A stretch of 50,132 nucleotides of DNA. It comes from CAXTPV01 sp964249405. GTDB taxonomy: Bacteria > Pseudomonadota > Alphaproteobacteria > Acetobacterales > Acetobacteraceae. The translations under genes and the position numbers were made by a program. The notes beneath the pieces were generated by a model that saw nothing but the letters and a program-made list of their open reading frames with translations, was not told the DNA's origin and did not search any database. Position 1 is the stretch's first letter. Every line of letters starts with the position of its first letter. The DNA is taken from assembly GCA_964249405.1 (NCBI GenBank), contig CAXUBX010000013.1, positions 1 to 50,132 of the forward strand. The letters are read 5' to 3'. Shown here piece after piece: positions 41,717 to 50,111 of the stretch.

Positions 41717-42574
41717 ATCCGGGATGGCGCGACCGGCGGCATCGGTGGCGAGACCGCGGCTGCGCCGGTGCGACACGGCTGGCGCTTGGTGGCGATGACG
41801 CGCGGCCCGATCGCGCAGGGCAAGGGAAAGGCACCACCCGGGCTCGCGGACGCACGTGGGTGAGCGGTGACGCGACCGTCGGGGCCGACCTGCGACGGGC
41901 CGCGGAAGGGGTGCAGGCGATCGTCCACGCGGTGAACCCGCCGGGCTACCGCAACTGGGGCCGGCTGGTGCTGCCCATGATCGACAACACCATTGCCGCA
42001 TCCCGAGAGACCGGTGTGCGTGTCGTCCGGCCGGGCACCGTCTACAACTGCGGCCCCGACGCCTTCCCGGTGCTGCGCGAGGACTCTCCGCGGCATCCGA
42101 CGACGGGGAAGGGCCGCATCCGCGTCGAGCTCGAACGACGGCTGGAGGCAGGCAGCCGGGCCGGCGGCTCACCGCGGTGACCGCTCCGGGGCGGAAGGGC
42201 ATCGGCCAAGCCTGAGCTTACCTGCGCGACGCGAGCGAGACGATCGCGCGCCTGCTCGATCGCTCGGGCGAGCTGGCGTCGTTCGCCCGGTCCACTTCGG
42301 CAGGCACGTGGGACGCGGACGGTACCGAGATGGTGCGCGCGATCGTGGAGGCCGTCGGTCGACCCGGCACGAAGGTCCGCTCGCTGCCGTGGCCGCTATG
42401 GGCGTCGCCGGGCTGTTTCGGAAAACGCCACGTGAGATCTACGAGATGCGCTACCTGTGGCGAACGCCGCTGCGACTCGACAACGGCGGGCTGGTCACGT
42501 TCCTCGGCGGCGAGCCGCGCACGCCACTCGCGGATGCGGTGGGGACGACGCTCAAGGCACTGGCGATCAGCTGA
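41717..42574 (+). pseudogene. NAD-dependent epimerase/dehydratase pseudogene (several frameshifts)
   Basis: Three frames together spell one SDR-extended protein: GATGGIGGETAAAPVRHGWR (41720 on), then GVQAIVHAVNPPGYRNWGRL and RVVRPGTVYNCGPDAFPVLR (41860-42180), then ETIARLLDRSGELASFAR and SLPWPLWA, and finally MRYLWRTPLRLDNGGLVTFL up to a stop at 42574. Intact members have one open frame of about 300-330 aa. The catalytic Tyr region is present as VYNCGP, but the start and part of the middle (about 42180-42220) are missing. The gene is dead unless the assembly is wrong. Confidence 0.75.
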
Positions 42575-42608
42575 GGACGAGAGCGGCGTGGGTCGCCTGC
42601 CCCCGATC

Positions 42609-43424
42609 TCAGCCCTTGATCCCGGCGAAGCGGCGGAACGAGCGCTGCTCGTAGGCCAGCGCCAGCCCGGCACGGCGGAAGTTCAGGAACGAAGGGTCGG
42701 TCGATCGACTGCTCGAGATCCCGGTTCCGCCCGTCAGTACCGACGCACCGACCGCACGCGCCGCGTCGATGCGGGCCTGGATCATCGCAGCCTGGAGGCC
42801 TCGTCCGCGATACTCGGCCAGGGTCGAGCCGAAGCCCAGCCAAGCGTGATCCTCGTCGACGAAGACGGCGCCGGTCGCGATCACGCGGTCGCCGTCGAAC
42901 GCCCCGAAACAGCGCCAGCGGTCACGCCGGACCAGCTGAGCAGCCCAGCCACTGAGGGCGTTCGGCATGTCGCGGGTCTGACGGAAGATGGCGTCGAACT
43001 CGGCCGCGTGCTCCCGCCCGAGCTCCTTGACCGGGTAGCGGGAGGCAGGACGCTCCGCCGGGCTGCGATCCGTCCAGATCCAGCGAGCGTCTCCCTTCGC
43101 CATCTCGACGAAGCCGTTCGCGCCGAGCACCCTGGCGACCTGCTGATCACCAGCTCTGATGCAGATCGGGATCGTGCCGTCCCTGAGCAGAGCCTCTTCG
43201 CCGATCAGACGGTCGAGCCGGGCGACCCAGGTGGTCTGGGTTTCGCTGATGCCGAACGCGCGATTGAACCCGAGCACGCCGAAGGTGTCACATCTCAGGA
43301 TCAACGCTCCCTCGCGGTGCAGCCTCGAGAGGCCGTTCCTGGCGACCAGCTCTGGCGATGCGGCCCGAAAGAAGTCGTCGAGGGCAGTCATCTCGGCCGC
43401 GTCGATGCGATCAAGCGTGTTCAA
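42609..43424 (-). CDS. GNAT-family N-acetyltransferase
   Basis: A 271-aa protein with an N-terminal degenerate half (to about 120) and a C-terminal GNAT domain: AWLGFGSTLAEYRGRGLQAAMIQARIDAARAVGASVLTGGT contains the acetyl-CoA pyrophosphate loop R-G-R-G-L-Q and following helix. The family is diverse; this group commonly has tandem GNAT halves and unknown amine substrates. Start at 43424; no strong ribosome site is evident. It is downstream of the YCII gene on the same strand, 72 bases away, with a GCCGGC-GCCGGC palindrome (43477-43488) between them. Confidence 0.82.
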   Translation of the reverse strand: MNTLDRIDAAEMTALDDFFRAASPELVARNGLSRLHREGALILRCDTFGVLGFNRAFGISETQTTWVARLDRLIGEEALLRDGTIPICIRAGDQQVARVLGANGFVEMAKGDARWIWTDRSPAERPASRYPVKELGREHAAEFDAIFRQTRDMPNALSGWAAQLVRRDRWRCFGAFDGDRVIATGAVFVDEDHAWLGFGSTLAEYRGRGLQAAMIQARIDAARAVGASVLTGGTGISSSRSTDPSFLNFRRAGLALAYEQRSFRRFAGIKG

Positions 43425-43496
43425 GCAAGCTCCGCGGATGGCCTGTTCGTTCAGCGTCGAGGCAGCGGACGGGAAAGCCGGCGCCGGCCGACGGCG

Positions 43497-43919
43497 TCAG
43501 GCGGTGCCGAGCTTCTCGCGTATCCGGTCATGGGCCGCCGCGTGCTCGGGCGGCAGGAACTCGGCCAGGTCCGCCATCTCGTAGAACGGCCGGATCTCGA
43601 CCTCGCTCGGCCCCGGCATGGGGTTGGGGCAGCGCTTCGCCCAGGCCACGGCCTCGTCCATGTCCTTGACCTCCCAGATCCAGAAGCCGGCGACCAGCTC
43701 GCGGGTTTCGGGGAACGGCCCGTCGATCACCGTGCGGCCGGGACCGTCGAACGCGACGCGCCTGGCCTCCGCGCTGGGCTTGAGGCCGGCGCCGGCCAGC
43801 ATGATCCCGGCTTGGACCAGTTCCTCGTTGAAACGGTCCATCGCTTGGAATGCCTCGGGCGTCGGGGGCACGCCCTTCTCGCTGTCCTCGGTCGCCTTGA
43901 CGAACACCATGACACGCAT
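43497..43919 (-). CDS. YCII-related domain protein
   Basis: A 140-aa protein of the YCII/DGPF family, a ferredoxin-like fold of unclear role that is often found next to ECF sigma factors. Visible: MRVMVFVKATEDSE, then DGPFPETRELVAGFWIWEVKDMDEAVAWAKRCPNP with the DGPF-type motif and the conserved His/Asp region. An AAGGAGA site precedes the ATG at 43919. No sigma factor is nearby here. A 10-bp hairpin lies in its leader. Confidence 0.88.
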   Translation of the reverse strand: MRVMVFVKATEDSEKGVPPTPEAFQAMDRFNEELVQAGIMLAGAGLKPSAEARRVAFDGPGRTVIDGPFPETRELVAGFWIWEVKDMDEAVAWAKRCPNPMPGPSEVEIRPFYEMADLAEFLPPEHAAAHDRIREKLGTA

Positions 43920-43960
43920 CGACTGTCTCCTTGTTCGAGCCGATCCCTCTCGGCGTCCCA

Positions 43961-43983
43961 CCGGGGGGACGCGGTCCCCCCGG
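43961..43983. terminator. Intercistronic 10-bp hairpin between cupin and YCII genes
   Basis: CCGGGGGGAC (43961-43970) pairs perfectly with GTCCCCCCGG (43974-43983) around GCG. On the minus strand it follows the cupin stop by eight bases and precedes the YCII start by about 40. It probably terminates or attenuates read-through, making the YCII gene less expressed or separately promoted. Confidence 0.6.
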
Positions 43984-43990
43984 CCTTGCA

Positions 43991-44539
43991 TCAGGCGTGA
44001 TCCAGAATCTCGGTGCGGTACTTGGGGGCAAGCTGTTTGCCGAGCTCTCCCTTGGCGGACTGCTCCTCCTGGCCAAGCCTGGGCGGCCCTTCGTCACGAC
44101 TGCCCATCGGAACGCCCACGGCCAGGAAGAATTCATCCTGGCCCGCCGGCGTGCACATGCAGAGCAAGTGGACGGTCCTGCCCGACTTGTTCCTGAAATT
44201 ATGGGGGGCGTTGGCCGGGATGTTGACCGTCGCGGGAGCGCCGACCGTCCGCGTCTCACCTCGAAAGGTGAACTCCAGTTCGCCCTCCAGAAGCGTGAAC
44301 ATCTCCTCGAAGTCGTGCCGATGAGGCGGCGGGCCGTGGCCGTCGGGAACCAGCATGTCGATCAGGCAGTAGCGCCCCTCTGTGTCGTTGCCCGACACGA
44401 CGATCGTGTAGGTGTCGCCGACCACGCTGACGTGACGCGCCGCCGCATCGTCCGGATCGACCACGGTCAGCTGACGGGCCAAATCGTCTTCCGGGATCGG
44501 GCCGCGTTCGCCGCCGGCGGTTATCGAATGGTCTTCCAT
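43991..44539 (-). CDS. Cupin-domain protein
   Basis: A 182-aa single cupin beta-barrel. Metal-binding motif 1 is GHGPPPHRHDFEEMFTLLEG with His73, His75 and Glu79; motif 2 is IPANAPHNFRNKSG with the last His. Such proteins include quercetinase-like dioxygenases, isomerases and sugar-binding regulators; which applies is not visible. It begins 24 bases after the hydrolase stop on the same strand, so the two are probably in one operon. Confidence 0.85.
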   Translation of the reverse strand: MEDHSITAGGERGPIPEDDLARQLTVVDPDDAAARHVSVVGDTYTIVVSGNDTEGRYCLIDMLVPDGHGPPPHRHDFEEMFTLLEGELEFTFRGETRTVGAPATVNIPANAPHNFRNKSGRTVHLLCMCTPAGQDEFFLAVGVPMGSRDEGPPRLGQEEQSAKGELGKQLAPKYRTEILDHA

Positions 44540-44563
44540 TGGGTTTCTCCCGTCAGGTGGTCG

Positions 44564-45472
44564 TCAGGACAGCGTCGCGGCAAGCAGGCGGACATGGCGG
44601 ATCACCGCCCCCGGACACTCCTCGGGAACGAAGTGACCGCAATCCTCCAGCGTCTCGGCGGTCATGTTGCTGGCGACCTCGCCGACCATCTGCGCCACCT
44701 TGTCGCCGAGGCCTTTCCTGCCCCCGATCGCGACCACGGGAACGCCGACCTTGTCGGCTGCCAACGGCTCGGTCTGGTCGATGCTGTCGAAGGCCCTGCG
44801 GTACACGCCCAGTGCGCCGAGCACACCCGGCCGGCCGGCGAAGGTGCGCAGATACTCGTCGACCGTCCGGTCGTCGAACACCTCGGCATGAGCAGTCGCA
44901 CCCTCGTAGAACCAGGTCAGGAACGCGCGTTCATGACCGACGATGAGCCGCTCGGGCACGCCGGGAGCGAGCGGCAGGACCCACCACCACATCGAACCGT
45001 TCGCCATCGCCTCGCGATCGTAGGCGATGATCCTTCCGAGAACGTCGCCGAGCATGACCGGCGCCTCGATGTAGAGCAGCCCCGCGATCTCGTCCGGATG
45101 ATCAGCCGCCCAGATCAGCGCGGGCGGCGCACCCATGTCATGCGCGGCGACGATCAGCGGCCGACCGCCGCCGAAGCCGATCGCCCGTGTCAGCGCTCGG
45201 AACTCGTCGGCGAGTGACCGTGCGTCGTAGCCGTCGTCGCCCTGCGGCTTGTCGCTGTCGCCGAAGCCGCGCATGTCGGGAACGAGCACCGCCATGCCCG
45301 CCTCGGCGAGCGCCGGCGCGACGTCGCGCCACGCGTAGCCGGTCGACAGGAAGCCATGCCACAGCAGCACCGGCTGTCCGTCCGCGGCGCCGCCGATCCA
45401 GTAGTGCAGCCGCACCCCGTCGATCGTCACGGTCTCGCGACGCAACCCGTTGATCGTCGCCTTCTCCGTCAC
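44564..45472 (-). CDS. Alpha/beta hydrolase (epoxide hydrolase/haloalkane dehalogenase type)
   Basis: A 302-aa hydrolase. LLWHGFLSTGYAW holds the oxyanion HG, AAHDMGAP gives the nucleophile Asp112 (an Asp rather than Ser, as in epoxide hydrolases and dehalogenases), and EDCGHFVPEE gives the catalytic His. A GTG start at 45472 is preceded by GGAGGAG. The long upstream in-frame extension lies inside the LysR gene and is not coding. It lies between LysR and cupin genes on the same strand. Confidence 0.88.
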   Translation of the reverse strand: MTEKATINGLRRETVTIDGVRLHYWIGGAADGQPVLLWHGFLSTGYAWRDVAPALAEAGMAVLVPDMRGFGDSDKPQGDDGYDARSLADEFRALTRAIGFGGGRPLIVAAHDMGAPPALIWAADHPDEIAGLLYIEAPVMLGDVLGRIIAYDREAMANGSMWWWVLPLAPGVPERLIVGHERAFLTWFYEGATAHAEVFDDRTVDEYLRTFAGRPGVLGALGVYRRAFDSIDQTEPLAADKVGVPVVAIGGRKGLGDKVAQMVGEVASNMTAETLEDCGHFVPEECPGAVIRHVRLLAATLS

Positions 45473-45533
45473 AGGCTCCTCCTCGACCGATCGGCTGCAT
45501 GGGCGCGGCGGTGGTCGGCTCTCGCCATCTGTA

Positions 45534-46500
45534 TCATCGGGCTGCCAACCTGATCGACGTGTGAGCCAGGTTCTCGTCCAGGAACGCGACGCCCAGGCCA
45601 CCCGCCCGGGTCAACTCGGCCCTGGTGAAGGCCAGGAATTCGGTGAGCCGTCTGGGCCGCGACTGCGTCGGGGCGTAAGCCAGGGCGAGGGTGACGTCGG
45701 GCGGTCTCCATTCGGGGCAGAGCCTGACCAGCAACCCGGCGCCTGAGCCGGTCCTGGACCGCCCACAAGGGCAGCACGGCGTAACCCACGCCCTCCAGCA
45801 CCGCGGCTCTGGCGGAGAACAGGTTGTCGGTCATGAACACCGAACGCTGACGAAGCTGGAAGGTCTCGCCGTCGCGCCGCGTGAGCTCCACCGCCTGGGG
45901 CGTGAAGGTCGTGAGGCGCACCGCCCGATCGCCGAGGAGCTCGCTCGGATGGTCGATCTGCAGCCATGAGGGCGCCGCCACGATCGCGCGTTCGATCCGC
46001 CAGATCTCCCTCACGACGAGATCGTCGGTCGGCAGGTCGCCCGCGCGGATCCAGAGATCGTACCCGCCGGGCGTCGGATCGACGGCGTCGTCGGAAAGCC
46101 GCCACTCGACGGTGACGCCGGGATTGGCGCGGATGAACCGGGCGGCGATTTTCGCCAGCAGGTCCTGGCCTGCCGCAACCGGCGCCACCACCCGCAAGAG
46201 GCCTTCCAGCTGGTCGCGCTCGGCGCGCACGCCGGCGACCGCCTGATCCCAACCGCCCACGAGCTTTCGGGCCGAGGCGAGGAAACGCTCGCCTGCGCTC
46301 GTCAGGGTGATGTCCTGGCTCGGCGAGCGATGCACGAGCGTCGCGCCGACCAGGGCCTCGAGCTGCTTGAGCAGACGGCTGGCCGACGGTTGAGACATGC
46401 CGACGGCGCGCGCCGCCGCGGAGAGGCTCTTCGTCTCGGCGATACGTGCCAGGAGCGTGACGAGGTCCAGGCGGTCTCGTCCCGGCATGGCCATACCCAT
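45534..46500 (-). pseudogene. LysR-family regulator with a C-terminal frameshift
   Basis: The N-terminal 255 residues read as a normal LysR protein (LVTLLARIAETKSLSAAARAVGMSQPSASRLLKQLE; effector domain to LPLWAVQDRLRRR). At about 45735-45742 the frame must shift by one base to continue LLVRLCPEWRPPDVTLALAY to the stop at 45534. In the original frame the tail becomes Arg/Pro-rich nonsense running into the hydrolase gene. It is either a recent inactivating frameshift or a sequencing error in a GC-rich run (CGCCGGG). A start at 46488 is also possible because the operator-like repeat overlaps 46500. Confidence 0.78.
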
Positions 46501-46524
46501 TCAGGCTGCGAATGCCCGCCATTC
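46499..46524. promoter_or_regulatory. LysR-type operator with three half-sites 11 bases apart
   Basis: ATTC at 46499, GAAT at 46510 and ATTC at 46521 alternate in orientation with exact 11-base spacing. The first pair contains a T-N11-A LysR box (ATTC-N7-GAAT). The array lies between the LysR gene and the divergent carboxymuconolactone-decarboxylase-like gene, at one helical turn per half-site. Confidence 0.5.
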
Positions 46525-46594
46525 ATAACCCGGCGGCACGCCTCGCCAAAAGCCGCGTTGGCCCAAACGCACCGGAACAGCGAGGAGACGCATC

Positions 46595-47164
46595 GTGGCG
46601 CAGCGGTCCGACTTCGGCACCTTCGGGCGCTACACGGAATTGCCTCTCGACCAGATGACAGCCGGACAACGAGCGGCATACGACCGGACGGTCGAGGCGC
46701 GAGGCCAGGTTCCCGGCCCCTACAAGATCTGGCTGCAGAACGAGGCGCTCGAGGCCGCGATGGTGCCGATCGGCGTCTACTACCAGGAGAAGATGACGCT
46801 CACCGGGGCGGAGCGCGAGATCGTCACCAACCTGATCAACGGACACTGGGCGGCGGCGGCCTACAGCAACTACGAGCACGAGCAGATCGGCCGGAGCGCC
46901 GGACTGCCGGACGGGAAGGTCGCTGCGCTGATCGCCGGTCTTCCGGTCACTTTCGAAGATGCGCGCGAGCAGATCGTCCACGACGTGGCGCGTACCTTGA
47001 TCTCGGGGCGGAGATTGCCGCGAGCCTTGTTCGACCGCGCCGTGGCGCTGTTGGGGCACTCCGGGCTGACGGACGTCACGGTGCTGATCGGCTACTTCAC
47101 CAGCGTCTCGCTCACCCTGGTCGCCTACGACGTGCCGTCGGATGCGATCGGCCTGCAGCGATGA
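46595..47164 (+). CDS. Carboxymuconolactone decarboxylase/AhpD-like protein 1
   Basis: A 189-aa all-helical protein of the CMD/AhpD superfamily: PGPYKIWLQNEALEAAMVPIG, LTGAEREIVTNLINGHWAAAAYSNYEHEQIGRSAGL. The redox CxxC found in AhpD is absent; the position reads AYSNYEHE, so no alkyl-hydroperoxide reductase partner activity is expected. Start is a GTG at 46595 preceded by GAGGAG. It is first in a three-gene run with a second CMD-like protein and an SMP-30-like propeller, divergent from LysR. Confidence 0.82.
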   Translation: MAQRSDFGTFGRYTELPLDQMTAGQRAAYDRTVEARGQVPGPYKIWLQNEALEAAMVPIGVYYQEKMTLTGAEREIVTNLINGHWAAAAYSNYEHEQIGRSAGLPDGKVAALIAGLPVTFEDAREQIVHDVARTLISGRRLPRALFDRAVALLGHSGLTDVTVLIGYFTSVSLTLVAYDVPSDAIGLQR

Positions 47165-47174
47165 GGCGGGAGGG

Positions 47175-47798
47175 ATGAGCACGACCAATTCCGGCGGTGA
47201 CTTCGAGGCGGCGCGTCTCGGTGGCCGTCTGCCGCTTCGGCGGCCCGACGGCCTCGCAGCGGACCAGAGGCTTCTCTATGACCGCATGCAGGCCTCCATG
47301 GTGCCTTGGGCCGAAGCGGCGGGGTTCCAGGCGAAGCTGGGCGACGGCCGCCTGATCGGGCCGTTCAACGCGATCCTCTTGAGCCCTGCCCTCGGCGACG
47401 CCTTTCTGGCGCTGCAGGACGCCGAGCACCACGGCACCTCGCTCGACGCGCGCACGCGACAGGTCGTGATCCTGACGGTCGGCGCCGTCTGGGCGTGCGA
47501 CTACGAGCGTTACGCCCACGCGGCCGTGGCTGCGAAGACCGGCCTGTCCTCCGACGCGATCGCCGAACTCTCGCGCGGCGAAGCATGCGACGGGCTCAAT
47601 CCGCAGGAGAAGCTCGCGCAACGCCTGACCTGGCAGCTCGCGCGGTCGCACGTGATCGAGCCGGATCTCTACGAGGAAGCGCAGCGGAGCTTCGATGCCA
47701 AGTCGCTCGTCGACCTTGTCTTCCTCGCCGGCATCTACGGCGTGGTCTGCGGCCTCCTGAACGGTTTCGCCATCCCGGCACCGTCGCCTGTCCTCTGA
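47175..47798 (+). CDS. Carboxymuconolactone decarboxylase-like protein 2
   Basis: A 207-aa relative of the preceding gene: LIGPFNAILLSPALGDAFLALQ, LDARTRQVVILTVGAVWACDYERYAHAAVAAKTGL. Only one Cys remains at the active region (ACDYERYAH), as in PcaC-like enzymes. The start at 47175 has GGGAGGG immediately upstream; an earlier in-frame ATG at 47142 would overlap the previous gene. The pair may work as a hetero-oligomer on a lactone or peroxide. Substrate unknown. Confidence 0.82.
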   Translation: MSTTNSGGDFEAARLGGRLPLRRPDGLAADQRLLYDRMQASMVPWAEAAGFQAKLGDGRLIGPFNAILLSPALGDAFLALQDAEHHGTSLDARTRQVVILTVGAVWACDYERYAHAAVAAKTGLSSDAIAELSRGEACDGLNPQEKLAQRLTWQLARSHVIEPDLYEEAQRSFDAKSLVDLVFLAGIYGVVCGLLNGFAIPAPSPVL

Positions 47799-47834
47799 CG
47801 ACCTGCCTTTCAAACCCGACATACGGAGCCCTCG

Positions 47835-48812
47835 ATGCCCGATACCGCATTGCCGCAGGCCAGGCTGACGCTGGCTGCCGAGTTCCCGGTCAAGTCGTTC
47901 CTCGAGAACCTCGCCGTGCGGGCCGACAACTCCGTGCTGGTCAGCAAGATGCTCGAGAAGGAGCTCTGGTATGTGCCGCCCGTGAGCGGCGCGCTGCCGG
48001 TGCAGCCGACCTGCATCCACACCTACGGGCAGCCCACGCTCGCCATCGTCGAAGTCGCGCCCGACGTCTTCTATCTCGCGACGTCGAACCTCTACACGAC
48101 GCACGAGTCTTACCTCCATCGCCTTGACCTGCGTGGCTGGGAACCCGACCAGCCGTTGAGGACCGAGACGGTGCTCACCATGCCGAGCGAATGCCTGAGC
48201 TTGAACGGCGGCTGCCTGATCGCGCCCGGTGTCTTGCTGCTGGCGGACTGCTTCGGCGGCATGATCTGGCGCGTCGATATTCCCGGCGAGGGCGCCCAGC
48301 CGACGGCTCGTCCCTGGCTGAAGCACGCCAGCATGGATTCCGATCCGAACGGACCGGATTGGACGCAGCCGGGGGTCAACGGGTTGAAGTTCCATGCCAG
48401 GCAGGGGCGGCTCTACTACACGTCCACCGCCAAGCAGCTGTTCATGCGCGTGGCGGTCGACCCCGACACGCACGAGGCGACCGGCGAGCCCGAGTTCGTC
48501 GCGGGCGGGCGGATGGCCGACGACTTCCTCTTCGATCTCGACGCCGACGTCGCCTACCTGACGACCCACCGGCAGAACACGATCGATCGGGTTACGCTTG
48601 ATCCGGCCTCGAACCGCGACTTCGCGCGCAACAGCGTCGCGAGCCGTCCGCCCCAGGACCTCATGCTCGGCCCTTCGGCAGGTGCCTGGGGACGCGGTCC
48701 CGGTGAGGATGGGCGCGTGGCTTACTTCCTGACGGACGGGGGCACGAAGTCGCCGCCGAAGGAGGGCCCGCAGACGGCCAAGCTGCTGCGTGTCGAATTC
48801 CATGCTGGCTGA
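47835..48812 (+). CDS. SMP-30-like beta-propeller protein
   Basis: A 325-aa protein with propeller-like repeats: FPVKSFLENLAVRADNSVLVS, LNGGCLIAPGVLLLADCFGGMIWRVD, GVNGLKFHARQGRLYYTSTAKQLF, ADDFLFDLDADVAYLTTHRQNTI. It resembles SMP-30/gluconolactonase or strictosidine-synthase-like folds and may bind a divalent metal. No signal peptide. It follows the two CMD-like genes by 36 bases on the same strand and ends before a 13-bp hairpin. Catalytic substrate unknown. Confidence 0.78.
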   Translation: MPDTALPQARLTLAAEFPVKSFLENLAVRADNSVLVSKMLEKELWYVPPVSGALPVQPTCIHTYGQPTLAIVEVAPDVFYLATSNLYTTHESYLHRLDLRGWEPDQPLRTETVLTMPSECLSLNGGCLIAPGVLLLADCFGGMIWRVDIPGEGAQPTARPWLKHASMDSDPNGPDWTQPGVNGLKFHARQGRLYYTSTAKQLFMRVAVDPDTHEATGEPEFVAGGRMADDFLFDLDADVAYLTTHRQNTIDRVTLDPASNRDFARNSVASRPPQDLMLGPSAGAWGRGPGEDGRVAYFLTDGGTKSPPKEGPQTAKLLRVEFHAG

Positions 48813-48908
48813 TCCGGCGAACTTCGGAGGGCAGGCGAGACATGAGCGTGGTGGATCGACCCGGTGAGCCCGTGACGTCGGCTTGCCCCGGTCTTCCCGC
48901 TTCGAAAC

Positions 48909-48945
48909 GGACGGGCTGCTGTCGGCCACAGGCAGCAGCCCGTCC
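48909..48945. terminator. Bidirectional terminator, 13-bp perfect stem
   Basis: GGACGGGCTGCTG (48909-48921) pairs perfectly with CAGCAGCCCGTCC (48933-48945) with an 11-base loop. It lies between the convergent SMP-30-like gene and the secreted-protein gene, whose stop begins at 48957. The rest of 48813-48956 shows no gene. Confidence 0.75.
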
Positions 48946-48956
48946 GCAATCAGCAA

Positions 48957-49934
48957 TCAATACTGCAGCGTGACCTGCCTGGGCGACGTCCCGCCGTAGT
49001 TGCACTGCGGGGTTGCGGTCGTGTCCACGCTGAATGTCCACGCGGGATTGCTGATCTGAACGAGCTTGTCGCTATACAGATCCAGTTCGTTGAAGGAGAC
49101 CGAGCCGCTTCCGGGCGCGCCGCTGATGGCCGGGTAGTCGCTGCAACTGGCGATCCCGTAGACCTCGAACGCGCCGCCGAACGCCCAATTGAACGTCTGG
49201 CCGAAATTCGAGGTGTTCAGCAGCTCGGATGTCTTGCCGGTGCGCAGATCCTCCGTGACGACGTCCCACGAGCTGCACGTCGCGGTGTTCGGCGGACAAC
49301 TGTTGTACATGTAGCCGAGGATCGTATCGCCGGACATGACCGGCTTCGGCGTGGCCTCGTATGTCGTCCCGTTCTCGCAGCAGTTCCAGCTGGCGATACC
49401 CCATTTCGAAGCGTAGTCGGAGTTCCAGCCCAGCACCGGCTGCAGGATCGTGACGACGTCGTTGATGTCCTCGAGACCCGGGAAAAGATAGAGGGTCTGC
49501 CCGTCGTTCGATGCCGGCGCCGGCGGCACGGTCCATTGACCGTCCAGGTAGCCATAGGAACTGGACGTCGTGACGGACGCGAGCAGGACGTAGGCGTGAC
49601 TGATGTCGGGGTTGGTGACAGCCCGTTCGTCCCCCGACACGCTCTCTCCGTCGGCGCGGTAATGCGGATAGTTGCAGACGTGCATGGCGGTCGAGCTTCC
49701 GTCCGCGTGCCGCACGACGTTGTCCTTCGGTCGCAGCTCGTCCCCCACGGCCAAGTGCGCCACGCAGCTTGGATGGAAGTAGCCGAACGGCGTGACGAGG
49801 TAGCCCGCCGGAACCGAGGACGGGCGATGCAGTCCGGCGACGGACTGGGCCTCCGCCGTTGCCGTCACGCACGCCGTGAGCATGCTGGCGAGTGCGCACA
49901 GCCTGAGAAGTACAGACTTCACCGGTATCTCCAT
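48957..49934 (-). CDS. Secreted protein of unknown function (possible eqolisin-like beta-sandwich)
   Basis: A 325-aa protein with a signal peptide (hydrophobic about residues 7-25, cleavage near AEAQS). The mature part is rich in Trp, Tyr, Asn, Gly and Cys: YGYLDGQWTVPPAP, LYLFPGLEDINDVVTILQPVLGWNS, WGIASWNCCENG, MSGDTILGYMYNSC, FNWAFGGAFEVYGIASCSDYP and a final YGGTSPRQVTLQY. The GxWTVPPAP and W...I/L-Q-P-V-x-G-W phrases recall glutamic-peptidase (eqolisin) or other concanavalin-like sandwiches, but I see no certain catalytic Gln/Glu pair. About eight cysteines suggest disulphides and an extracellular site. Confidence 0.7.
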   Translation of the reverse strand: MEIPVKSVLLRLCALASMLTACVTATAEAQSVAGLHRPSSVPAGYLVTPFGYFHPSCVAHLAVGDELRPKDNVVRHADGSSTAMHVCNYPHYRADGESVSGDERAVTNPDISHAYVLLASVTTSSSYGYLDGQWTVPPAPASNDGQTLYLFPGLEDINDVVTILQPVLGWNSDYASKWGIASWNCCENGTTYEATPKPVMSGDTILGYMYNSCPPNTATCSSWDVVTEDLRTGKTSELLNTSNFGQTFNWAFGGAFEVYGIASCSDYPAISGAPGSGSVSFNELDLYSDKLVQISNPAWTFSVDTTATPQCNYGGTSPRQVTLQY

Positions 49935-50089
49935 TGATTTTGGTGGCAGGCGAGCGGCGGCGCGGGCCAAGGACGTGCGCAGGATGCGACGAACAACGGC
50001 CTCAGCACTCCCGCATGATGACGATCCGCAACGTCCAAGTATATGCAAACGGTATGCCGATCGTTGCCTGGTCGCTACGGCGCCGAGGT

Positions 50090-50111
50090 CCAGGAGCCCG
50101 CCGGCTCCTGG
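50090..50111. terminator. Hairpin near the right edge
   Basis: CCAGGAGCC (50090-50098) pairs perfectly with GGCTCCTGG (50103-50111) around CGCC. The last bases, GGGGCAGAGCCC, look like the first part of a second palindrome cut by the window edge. The stretch 49935-50089 upstream of the secreted-protein gene shows no gene; it probably holds that gene's promoter. Confidence 0.5.

Noticed and set aside
43477..43488. GCCGGC-GCCGGC palindrome between GNAT and YCII genes
   Set aside because: Simple GC repeat likely by chance; kept only as a note under the GNAT gene.
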